Of a DNA stretch of 64,000 nucleotides, positions 58,608 to 64,000 are shown piece after piece; position 1 is the stretch's first letter; each line of letters begins with the position of its first letter. The notes beneath the pieces are model-generated. The model saw nothing but the letters and a program-made list of their open reading frames with translations, was not told where the DNA came from and ran no database searches. Made by a program: the position numbers and the translations under genes. Origin of the DNA: Streptococcaceae bacterium (GTDB taxonomy: Bacteria > Bacillota > Bacilli > Lactobacillales > Streptococcaceae); NCBI GenBank assembly GCA_031270325.1, contig JAISXW010000035.1, forward strand, positions 24,656-88,655, written 5' to 3'.

Positions 58608-59262
58608 TCTCGAAAATATCACTAAAAGCTATCATCTAGCCAAACAAGACCAAACTGTTTTGAAAAATGTTTCTCTCACCATTTCTGATGGTGATTTTGT
58701 TGGCATTATGGGGCGGAGTGGTTCTGGTAAGTCAACTTTAGTGAACCTTATCGGTTTTTTGGACAAGCAATTTTCAGGGCAGTATTATTTTGAAGATAAG
58801 TTAATCGAGCAATATACAGATGATGACTTATCTAAAATCAGAAATGAAAATGTTGGTTTTGTTTTTCAAAATTTTGGCTTGATTGAGACCATGACGGTGG
58901 GCGAGAATGTCGAGCTGCCCTTACTGTATGCCGGCCTCTCTCATCAGGAAAAAGCACGCAGGGTTGCAGAAAGCTTGGAGCTGGTGGGTTTGGCTGATTT
59001 TGTCAACCAGTCTGTTAAACTTTTATCTGGTGGTCAAAGGCAAAGGGTAGCGATTGCCCGTGCAATCGTCAATTCACCTAAATTTATTATCGCAGATGAG
59101 CCGACAGGTGCGCTTGATAGCAAAACGGCTTTTGACATCATGCAATTATTTAGTACCTTAAATCAAAATGGTGTGACGATTATTTTGGTCACACATGATG
59201 CCAGCCTGATGACTTATTGTAATCGAGCAATCAAAGTTTCTGATGGTGAGGTTACGCTATGA
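58597..59262 (+). CDS. MacB/LolD-type ABC ATPase (As-48G-like)
   Basis: 221 aa. Walker A GIMGRSGSGKST (about 38-49), Q-loop FVFQNFGLI, signature LLSGGQRQRVAIARA, Walker B FIIADEPTGALD and His switch VTHD. A typical type VII (MacB) ATPase. It overlaps the permease by 4 nt (ATGA). Confidence 0.95.
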   Translation: MLINLENITKSYHLAKQDQTVLKNVSLTISDGDFVGIMGRSGSGKSTLVNLIGFLDKQFSGQYYFEDKLIEQYTDDDLSKIRNENVGFVFQNFGLIETMTVGENVELPLLYAGLSHQEKARRVAESLELVGLADFVNQSVKLLSGGQRQRVAIARAIVNSPKFIIADEPTGALDSKTAFDIMQLFSTLNQNGVTIILVTHDASLMTYCNRAIKVSDGEVTL

Positions 59263-60455
59263 CATTAGTTGCGATAATTAAAAACGCCTATCAAGCCCTA
59301 CGTCACAATGCGCGGCGTAGCCTACTTACGATGATAGGGATTGTCATCGGTATCTCTAGTGTGATGACGATTTTATCATTAGGTCGTGGCTTTGAGGCTT
59401 ATACGGTTAAAAACTTGACCACTTCTAACGATCAAAAATTAACTGTGAACATTAGCTTTACCCCAACAGATTACTTACAATTTGAAAGCAGTAAAATGCG
59501 GTATTTTTCTGATGAGGATTTGAGGCTTGCAGGGCAAGTAGCAGGCGTGGAGACAGTTACTTATGTCAAGCAAGATGACAGTTTTTTGAGTACGGATTTA
59601 AGTATTGGGAATAAAAAAACGACTAAAAGTCTAGGTTTTTCAAAGTTTGATTCGGACAAACTTGACCTCGGTCGCAAGATTAGGCGTGAGGAGAATGAGA
59701 CACATCAAAAAGTGGCGATGATTAGTCAAGAAACAGCCAAAGAAATCAATCAAGATGTCAAAAAAGTTTTAGGAACGGGCATTGATATCAAAGGAGAGCT
59801 TTATCAAATTGTTGGGATTTATGACAGCGGTACGCTAGGGTTATTTGATACCTCAGTCGATATCAAAATCCCCAAGAAAACCTATCAGTATTACACCAAT
59901 AGAGAGGCTAATCCCACGCAGTTAAAAGTAACGGTAGCCAATGATTATAAACCGAGTGAGGTCGCTAAAAAAGTGATCAAAAAATTAAGCAATTCAGGTG
60001 TCAGCCGCAATTTTGGAGATTATTCGACCTTTGATATGAGTGTCTTGACAGACGGTATCGGTAAAGTCTTGAAAATGTTGACTTACTTTATTTCAGGTAT
60101 TGCGGGGATTTCGCTCTTTATTGCAGGAGTTGGGGTGATGAATATGATGTATACTTCTGTTTCTGAGCGGACACAGGAAATTGGTGTGCGGCGAAGTGTG
60201 GGTGCTAAAAGAAGTGACATCCGCAATCAGTTTTTGGCTGAGGGGTTGATCCTAACTGTCTCAGCGGGCATTATCGGATATATCATCGGTTATCTGATTG
60301 CCCTTGCGATTTCGATGATGTTACCTTTTAGGGTCTCGCCAGACTTATTTACGATAGCCTTAACAATACTCATCACGATTGTTATTGGATTGGCCTTTTC
60401 AATCACACCAGCAAACATGGCTGCTAAAAAAGAATTGGTCGAGATTTTGAGATGA
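59259..60455 (+). CDS. MacB-like ABC permease (As-48H-like)
   Basis: 398 aa: FtsX/MacB layout with TM1 (about 20-40), an extracellular MacB_PCD domain (about 45-260), and three C-terminal helices. The FtsX-loop signature SVSERTQEIGVRRSVGAKRSDIRNQFLAE is complete. It completes an adaptor-ATPase-permease exporter, probably for bacteriocin resistance. Confidence 0.92.
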   Translation: MTLVAIIKNAYQALRHNARRSLLTMIGIVIGISSVMTILSLGRGFEAYTVKNLTTSNDQKLTVNISFTPTDYLQFESSKMRYFSDEDLRLAGQVAGVETVTYVKQDDSFLSTDLSIGNKKTTKSLGFSKFDSDKLDLGRKIRREENETHQKVAMISQETAKEINQDVKKVLGTGIDIKGELYQIVGIYDSGTLGLFDTSVDIKIPKKTYQYYTNREANPTQLKVTVANDYKPSEVAKKVIKKLSNSGVSRNFGDYSTFDMSVLTDGIGKVLKMLTYFISGIAGISLFIAGVGVMNMMYTSVSERTQEIGVRRSVGAKRSDIRNQFLAEGLILTVSAGIIGYIIGYLIALAISMMLPFRVSPDLFTIALTILITIVIGLAFSITPANMAAKKELVEILR

Positions 60456-60571
60456 TACTTGAAAAAAGAGTGCTAGCTAATCAGACTTAAACTATAAGGT
60501 GTCATTAGCTAAAGAATCAAGGAGTTAGTTGTGGCGCTACTTTATAAAACGTTCAAATAAAGAGAGGCATT

Positions 60572-61207
60572 ATGATGAATTTGACTGATCGGATTGTTTT
60601 CAAAGAGTATAAAAAAAGCCGAAATAATAGGACATTAGTTCATATTGTTTATCCTGTCGGGTTTCAGAAGGAAAATAAATCAGGCATACCTATTGCTAGG
60701 GGGATAGTAGCCATTGGCCCGATATCTTTTGGTGTTGTTTCGATCGGAATAATGGGTTTGGGTGGTTTTAGTGTTACGATTTCTGGCTTAGGATTAATCA
60801 GTTTAGGACTGGCACCAATAGGGTTATTATCAGTTGGTATCGGACCAATCGGATACTTTTCAATCGGTTGTGTGGCGCTCGGTGTTCAAGCATTAGGAAA
60901 TATCGCAATTGGACACTGGGCAGTTGGTAACATCGCAATTGGACATTGGGCAGTAGGTAATATTGTACACGGAGCTAGAGAAATTAGTCTCGGGCATCAC
61001 CCAACTGCTTCTGAGGTTTACCAAGCACTGACAAAACTGAATCAAGATAGTTTTAAGGATAAGCTGAGTCTATATCGTATATTTGCTAAAATTGCGGCAT
61101 ATCCGTATCAATTCTTTTTATTGCTGGGGGGTGCGAACCTGATAGCACTCATTTCTGGTTTGATTGTTCTGCTTCATATCAGTAAGAGGCAAGGAAATAA
61201 AATTTAA
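60572..61207 (+). CDS. Glycine-periodic hydrophobic repeat protein of unknown function
   Basis: 211 aa from a double ATG with GAGAGG upstream. Residues about 40-135 follow a short repeat of the form (I/L)xxxGxxxxG, for example GLGLISLGLAPIGLLSVGIG and a tandem pair of NIAIGHWAVG, then an amphipathic stretch and one C-terminal membrane helix (about 175-200). The periodicity suggests a beta-helix-like or membrane-inserted solenoid. It lies 116 nt downstream of the bacteriocin immunity exporter on the same strand. No function assigned. Confidence 0.7.
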   Translation: MMNLTDRIVFKEYKKSRNNRTLVHIVYPVGFQKENKSGIPIARGIVAIGPISFGVVSIGIMGLGGFSVTISGLGLISLGLAPIGLLSVGIGPIGYFSIGCVALGVQALGNIAIGHWAVGNIAIGHWAVGNIVHGAREISLGHHPTASEVYQALTKLNQDSFKDKLSLYRIFAKIAAYPYQFFLLLGGANLIALISGLIVLLHISKRQGNKI

Positions 61208-61412
61208 GGGCATTTTCAAATGATACTTCTGTCGCTAAAAAAAGATAAACGCTTATCAAAAAATAGAAACGTTGCACCTTAGAAACTATAGAAAGGCTTG
61301 TTTTCCCCAATCACACAGCTAATACGGCTACTAGGAAAGTCTTGGGTGACTTTTTAAAATGAGCCAAACATAGCTTGTGTTTGTGAAAAAGAAACCGTTT
61401 TCTAGCAAATAT
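61208..61412. other. Spacer before the 6S-like RNA
   Basis: A/T-rich with no ORF or RNA signal that I can support. Confidence 0.5.
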
Positions 61413-61448
61413 TTGCAAAAAAAATAGAAGCGTGCTATGATATAACTA

Positions 61449-61648
61449 TAAACAGCACTGGAATGTGCGAGTTTGCTCACATTTTTGACCGACTAAATCG
61501 TATTACCTCGGGAGTCAAAGAGACATCTTACAGCGTGCAAGCCATTTTAGATGGAAGCAGCTTCAGTAAGAGCGAGACGCCCACCTGTTATTGTAACAGC
61601 GGGTTCAATACACGAGCAGATCACCGGCATTCAAACAGTGTTTTTTTT
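61449..61648 (+). ncRNA. ssrS: Probable 6S RNA (ssrS)
   Basis: About 200 nt behind a good promoter (TTGCAA 61413-61418, 17 nt, TATGAT 61436-61441). The ends pair: CACTGGAATG near the 5' end with CATTCAAACAGTG near the 3' end, followed by eight T's. The middle folds into an apical hairpin (TCTTAC...GTAAGA with inner CCAT...ATGG) flanked by unpaired stretches including GCCCACCT ... GCGGGTTCAA, which resembles the conserved 3' side of 6S RNA. This is a long irregular rod with a central bubble. It sits just before a tRNA gene. The 75-codon frame that crosses it is not a gene. Confidence 0.6.
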
Positions 61649-61677
61649 GTTTATCATGAGCAAGCCCTAGTCTTTGC

Positions 61678-61705
61678 TTGCAATTTGTAGGGTATTTGGT
61701 ATAAT
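61678..61705 (+). promoter_or_regulatory. Promoter of tRNA-Lys
   Basis: TTGCAA (61678-61683), 16 nt, TATAAT (61700-61705), about 45 nt before the tRNA. Confidence 0.7.
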
Positions 61706-61750
61706 AAACGAGTGAGAAAAAGCTTCTTTTCTTCATTATTTACCCCATTT

Positions 61751-61823
61751 GCCTCCTTAGCTCAGTTGGTAGAGCAGTGGACTCTTAATCCATGGGTCGC
61801 AGGTTCGAGCCCTGCAGGGGGCA
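61751..61823 (+). tRNA. tRNA-Lys (anticodon CTT)
   Basis: 73 nt without encoded CCA. Acceptor GCCTCCT pairs with AGGGGGC over all 7 positions; D-arm GCTC/GAGC, anticodon stem GTGGA/TCCAT with loop CTCTTAA (anticodon CTT, codon AAG), and T-arm GCAGG/CCTGC with TTCGAGC are all present. Integrase relics follow directly, so its 3' end was probably an attachment site. Confidence 0.96.
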
Positions 61824-61825
61824 TA

Positions 61826-62020
61826 TTAAAAAGGCTTTACACCTTGGTGTAAAGCCTTTTGTTTTATTTTTTTGCCAAAACGACTCAAAATGTTTTTGAT
61901 TTCATCATCGTCAGTGTTCAATGTCTCTCTGATTTGAGTGCTGCTTTGATGTCCTAATTGTTTAATAATAACTTCAATGTCTACTCCTTGGGAGAGTAAA
62001 AATGATTTGATTACATCACA
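61826..62020 (-). pseudogene. Tyrosine integrase relic, C-terminal part
   Basis: The minus strand encodes DVIKSFLLSQGVDIEVIIKQLGHQSS and then DEIKNILSRFGKK, matching the end of tyrosine recombinases (…LLxxGVxIxxVxxxLGH…). The part before it, with the active-site HxLR, is missing and replaced by the hairpin element. It ends just beside tRNA-Lys, the expected place for an integrase of an element inserted there. Confidence 0.7.
61827..61870 (+). terminator. Terminator after tRNA-Lys
   Basis: Arms AAAAGGCTTTACACC and GGTGTAAAGCCTTTT with a 2-nt gap, then GTTTTATTTT. It also codes the last residues of the integrase relic on the other strand. Confidence 0.88.
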
Positions 62021-62038
62021 AAAAATGAACATTTCTCC

Positions 62039-62092
62039 AAAGTTGTGAATCTGCAATACTTGGAACTAAAGTGTTGCAGATTCGCAACTTTT
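62039..62092. promoter_or_regulatory. Long inverted repeat upstream of cassette 1
   Basis: 23-24-nt arms (AAAGTTGTGAATCTGCAA... and its complement) around a 6-nt loop, two mismatches, then TTTTAAATTTT. It lies upstream of the cassette promoter, so it may be a read-through terminator or a regulator site. The copy at 63108-63161 has compensating changes. Confidence 0.7.
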
Positions 62093-62113
62093 AAATTTTA
62101 GCGATTTTGATGT

Positions 62114-62145
62114 GATAGAATTATCTTGTAGGTTAGTTCGAACGA
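62114..62145 (+). promoter_or_regulatory. Cassette 1 promoter and AGTTCGAACGA element
   Basis: Extended -10 TGATAGAAT (hexamer TAGAAT 62116-62121) without a good -35, as expected for an activated promoter. AGTTCGAACGA at 62135-62145 begins 14 nt after the hexamer, as in the circular-bacteriocin promoter. Confidence 0.6.
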
Positions 62146-62210
62146 CTTATTATGGAAAATATCTCGTGTAAACTAGTTGAAAATGTAAAAAGAAGAAATG
62201 GAGAAATCTT

Positions 62211-62822
62211 ATGAGTAAAACAAAATTAATACTTGTCTCAGCAGTGGTTTTGTTTTCGTTTGGTACAGCTGTTTCAATTTCAGCTGATGAAGTCGTAAAT
62301 GAAACACAGGTAACCCAAACAAATACAATGACCAGTCCTGTTTCAAACAACTTTATTAATAAATTTGATAAAGCTATCAGTCTAGAAAACGGTCGCTTTA
62401 TTATTAATTTCGACGCTTTGCCTGCTGATACTACGCAGTCAGAAATATCACAGTTACAACAATTAGTCTTTCAAAACAATAATATTCTTTTGGAGAATGC
62501 AAATAATCAAAACGCAACAATCTCAACTGATAATAAGTCAATCAACTTTTCGGAGCAGACAGATGGTATTAACGGTAGGCTTAGATTTAGAGAGGGGAGC
62601 AACTACGTTCATTTATATTGGTGGGGGTTGCGTATAGGTATTTCCAGAAGTACTTTAATGTATGTTGGTGGAGGAGTTGGAATTGCTGGCATCTGGATTC
62701 CGGAACCTCTGATCTCTAAAATTATTGCTACATTAGGTGCTGTTACAGCTTTGGCGCCAGGAGGTATTGTTTTCAATAGTACTCCAGGTTTAGCAAATTT
62801 CTGGGGAGTTGAGTGGCAATAA
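62211..62822 (+). CDS. Sec-secreted bacteriocin-like protein, cassette 1
   Basis: 203 aa with ATG preceded by ATGGAGAAATCTT. A signal peptide (about 1-26, MSKTKLILVSAVVLFSFGTA, cleavage near ISA-DE), a polar Asn/Gln-rich region (about 27-120) that could be a propeptide, and a compact hydrophobic C-terminal part (about 125-203) with LYWWGLRIGISRS, YVGGGVGIAGIWIPEP and a WGVEWQ end. The signal-peptide, propeptide and hydrophobic-tail plan recalls Sec-dependent antimicrobial proteins. A small two-helix membrane protein follows. No family firmly recognised; function inferred. Confidence 0.65.
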   Translation: MSKTKLILVSAVVLFSFGTAVSISADEVVNETQVTQTNTMTSPVSNNFINKFDKAISLENGRFIINFDALPADTTQSEISQLQQLVFQNNNILLENANNQNATISTDNKSINFSEQTDGINGRLRFREGSNYVHLYWWGLRIGISRSTLMYVGGGVGIAGIWIPEPLISKIIATLGAVTALAPGGIVFNSTPGLANFWGVEWQ

Positions 62823-62827
62823 GGGAT

Positions 62828-62968
62828 ATGTTAAAAAAAATAATTGAGACACTTCTAGTCCTGTTAATCGTTGTCTTAAATAGGTTTTTTCCTGAATTGA
62901 AGTGGTTGACTATCGGATTAACTATTTTATTTGTGATTAGCATATGGTTACCTTTTAAAAATGAATAG
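62828..62968 (+). CDS. Small two-helix membrane protein, putative immunity, cassette 1
   Basis: 46 aa, starting 5 nt after the preceding stop with AAGGGAT as ribosome-binding site: MLKKIIETLLVLLIVVLN, then FFPELKWLTIGLTILFVISI and a basic tail. Two membrane helices in a hairpin. Size, coupling and position match immunity proteins of small bacteriocins. Inference from context only. Confidence 0.55.
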   Translation: MLKKIIETLLVLLIVVLNRFFPELKWLTIGLTILFVISIWLPFKNE

Positions 62969-62977
62969 TTCTTTACT

Positions 62978-63060
62978 AATGGTATACTTTCTAAGTCGGC
63001 TAGATATTTTAGATTAACCGCAAGTGTTTCTGAAAGTCGCAGTCCAGTCTTAAGCATAAG
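62978..63060 (-). pseudogene. Tyrosine integrase relic, start of the catalytic domain
   Basis: The minus strand encodes LMLKTGLRLSETLAVNLKYLADLES, matching the first active-site Arg region (TGxRxSE) of tyrosine recombinases. It lies about 960 bp from the C-terminal relic; cassette 1 lies between them. The frame breaks on both sides. Confidence 0.65.
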
Positions 63061-63107
63061 GTAGTAAAAATGATTTGATTACATCACAAAAAAATGAACA
63101 TTTTTCC

Positions 63108-63161
63108 AAAGTTGTGAGTCTGCAACACTTCAGTTCCAAGTGTTGCAGACTCACAACTTTT
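63108..63161. promoter_or_regulatory. Long inverted repeat upstream of cassette 2
   Basis: Perfect 23-nt arms around a 7-nt loop, then TTTTAAATTTT. Compared with copy 1, GAATC/GATTC has become GAGTC/GACTC, a paired change that keeps the stem. Confidence 0.75.
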
Positions 63162-63182
63162 AAATTTTAGCGATTTTGATGT

Positions 63183-63214
63183 GATAGAATTATCTTGTAG
63201 GTTAGTTGGAACGA
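63183..63214 (+). promoter_or_regulatory. Cassette 2 promoter and AGTTGGAACGA element
   Basis: TGATAGAAT (hexamer 63185-63190) and AGTTGGAACGA at 63204-63214, again 14 nt after the hexamer, with one base changed in the core. Confidence 0.55.
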
Positions 63215-63276
63215 CTTATATGGAAAATATCTAGTGTAAACCAGTTGAAAAAATAAAAAAAGAAATGGAGAATACC

Positions 63277-63450
63277 ATGAACAAAAGTAAAATTTCATCA
63301 TTATCCGCTATCGCCTTAACCGTATTTGGACTGGCAACACCGACACTTGTCGCTGCAGTGAAATTTGCTATTGATAAAGGTATGAATTCTACAAGTGTCG
63401 GCATTGATATCCCATTCGTCGCTAAAACAATCACAGTTACAACGCCTTAA
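63277..63450 (+). CDS. Small Sec-secreted peptide precursor, cassette 2
   Basis: 57 aa from the ATG at 63277 (ATGGAGAATACC upstream). A signal peptide of about 26 residues (MNKSKISSLSAIALTVFGLA, cleavage near LVA-AV) leaves a mature peptide of about 30 residues (VKFAIDKGMNSTSVGIDIPF...). The region upstream is a near-copy of that of cassette 1, but the product is much shorter and not similar beyond the signal peptide. Possibly a different toxin under the same control, or a truncated one. Confidence 0.6.
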   Translation: MNKSKISSLSAIALTVFGLATPTLVAAVKFAIDKGMNSTSVGIDIPFVAKTITVTTP

Positions 63451-63453
63451 GAT

Positions 63454-63789
63454 ATGATTAGTTGCCTATTTTGTATTACTCTAACGTTTTGGTATTTAGT
63501 TACTAAGGAAGTGAATCCTTTTCCAGGATTGACGATTATCTTGTTGTTAAAATCATACCGAGTAGATAGTATTCGTTTGTTATTTAATATTAAATCAACG
63601 ACTCAAATGTTTAAGGAAAACACACTATTGTTTAATTTGGACGAAATAACCTTAAGTGTCTTATTTATCATATCGGGTTCAATATTTATGGGTATTAAAA
63701 TGTTACCATATTACTTAATTTTAACTTTATTTGTTTATAGAACCATTTTCTTGAGTATTGATAAAAGTATAAGACGGCATCTAAAATAA
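63454..63789 (+). CDS. Membrane protein, putative immunity, cassette 2
   Basis: 111 aa starting 3 nt after the preceding stop. Three or four hydrophobic segments (ISCLFCITLTFWYLVT, LSVLFIISGSIFMGI, MLPYYLILTLFVYRTIF) and a basic C-terminus. No recognised domain. Its place parallels the two-helix protein of cassette 1, so immunity is the simplest guess. Confidence 0.5.
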   Translation: MISCLFCITLTFWYLVTKEVNPFPGLTIILLLKSYRVDSIRLLFNIKSTTQMFKENTLLFNLDEITLSVLFIISGSIFMGIKMLPYYLILTLFVYRTIFLSIDKSIRRHLK

Positions 63790-63925
63790 ATAAAAATTTA
63801 TAGTTACCTATTTTGGTAAGTGATAAATGGTGGATTGGTAGAAAAGATAAAAGCTAAATAAAAAATCAGCCCACCTGCAGTGAGCCTGCTGAAAAAGTAG
63901 CTCATTTTAAAAATAGAATCAAAGA

Positions 63926-63967
63926 AAAAAAGAATTTCAAGACGATTTAGTTTTGAAATTCTTTTTA
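63926..63967 (+). terminator. Terminator after cassette 2
   Basis: AAAAAGAATTTCAA and TTGAAATTCTTTTT arms around about 12 nt. The stretch 63790-63925 holds no gene that I can see. Confidence 0.8.
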
Positions 63968-64000
63968 TTACTCTGTTTTCAGTATTGTTCTGGTGTTATT

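Larger units (their letters stand above)
63063..63258 (+). repeat. Duplicate of the cassette 1 upstream region
   Basis: About 195 bp nearly identical to 61996-62195: part of the integrase relic (DVIKSFLL on the minus strand), the long inverted repeat, the extended -10 and the GAACGA element. The right half drifts into the second gene's ribosome-binding site. Confidence 0.9.

Noticed and set aside
61463..61690. 75-codon frame upstream of tRNA-Lys
   Set aside because: It coincides with a promoter-to-T-run structured RNA that fits 6S RNA, and has no ribosome-binding site.

Overview
The window looks like the replication-origin region of a low-GC Gram-positive coccus of the Streptococcaceae, most likely Lactococcus or the closely related Pseudolactococcus. 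The reasons are the two-subunit RexAB nuclease beside dnaN, the parB-oriC-dnaA-dnaN order, and a Mn-type riboswitch on a P-type ATPase. The genus is an inference from gene content, not from a search.

Layout. 1-2.4 kb: a Ca/Mn-type P-type ATPase (cut by the window edge) with its own promoter, yybP-ykoY-like riboswitch and terminator. 2.9-18 kb: a 15-gene minus-strand exopolysaccharide operon with priming transferase, glycosyltransferases, a Wzy polymerase, two flippases, chain-length control, a degenerate tyrosine-kinase paralogue, a pyruvyltransferase and an unusual aldolase/dehydrogenase pair. 18.2-21.4 kb: two secreted or surface proteins. 21.5-28.5 kb: DUF951-ychF-pth-mfd-flippase on the plus strand, head-on to replication. 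29.1-39.9 kb: rexA, rexB, dnaN, dnaA, oriC and parB, with a parS-like site inside rexA. 40-47.2 kb: glycerate kinase, tag, a DUF975 protein, yajC-uppS-cdsA-dxr-rseP. 47.2-52.4 kb: an MFS transporter, an Rgg regulator and proS. 52.5-60.5 kb: a TetR regulator and a nine-gene circular-bacteriocin locus resembling the AS-48 plan. 60.6-64 kb: a glycine-periodic membrane protein, a probable 6S RNA, tRNA-Lys, integrase relics and two duplicated cassettes, each with a small Sec-secreted protein and a small membrane protein.

Three signals stand out. (1) A circular-bacteriocin locus and two bacteriocin-like cassettes carry the same AGTT(C/G)GAACGA element at exactly 14 nt downstream of the -10 hexamer, which suggests one regulon. 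(2) Four intergenic arrays are built from 21-bp units (or 42-bp = 2 x 21) with palindromic cores. Two of them carry the same three-block leader with identical spacing, and all are oriented leader-to-array towards oriC on both chromosome arms. (3) A structured leader is repeated at two internal junctions of the exopolysaccharide operon.

The origin lies at about 38.9-39.2 kb. Minus-strand genes to its left and plus-strand genes to its right are co-directional with replication. The ychF-mfd block is the main exception and may be a local inversion.
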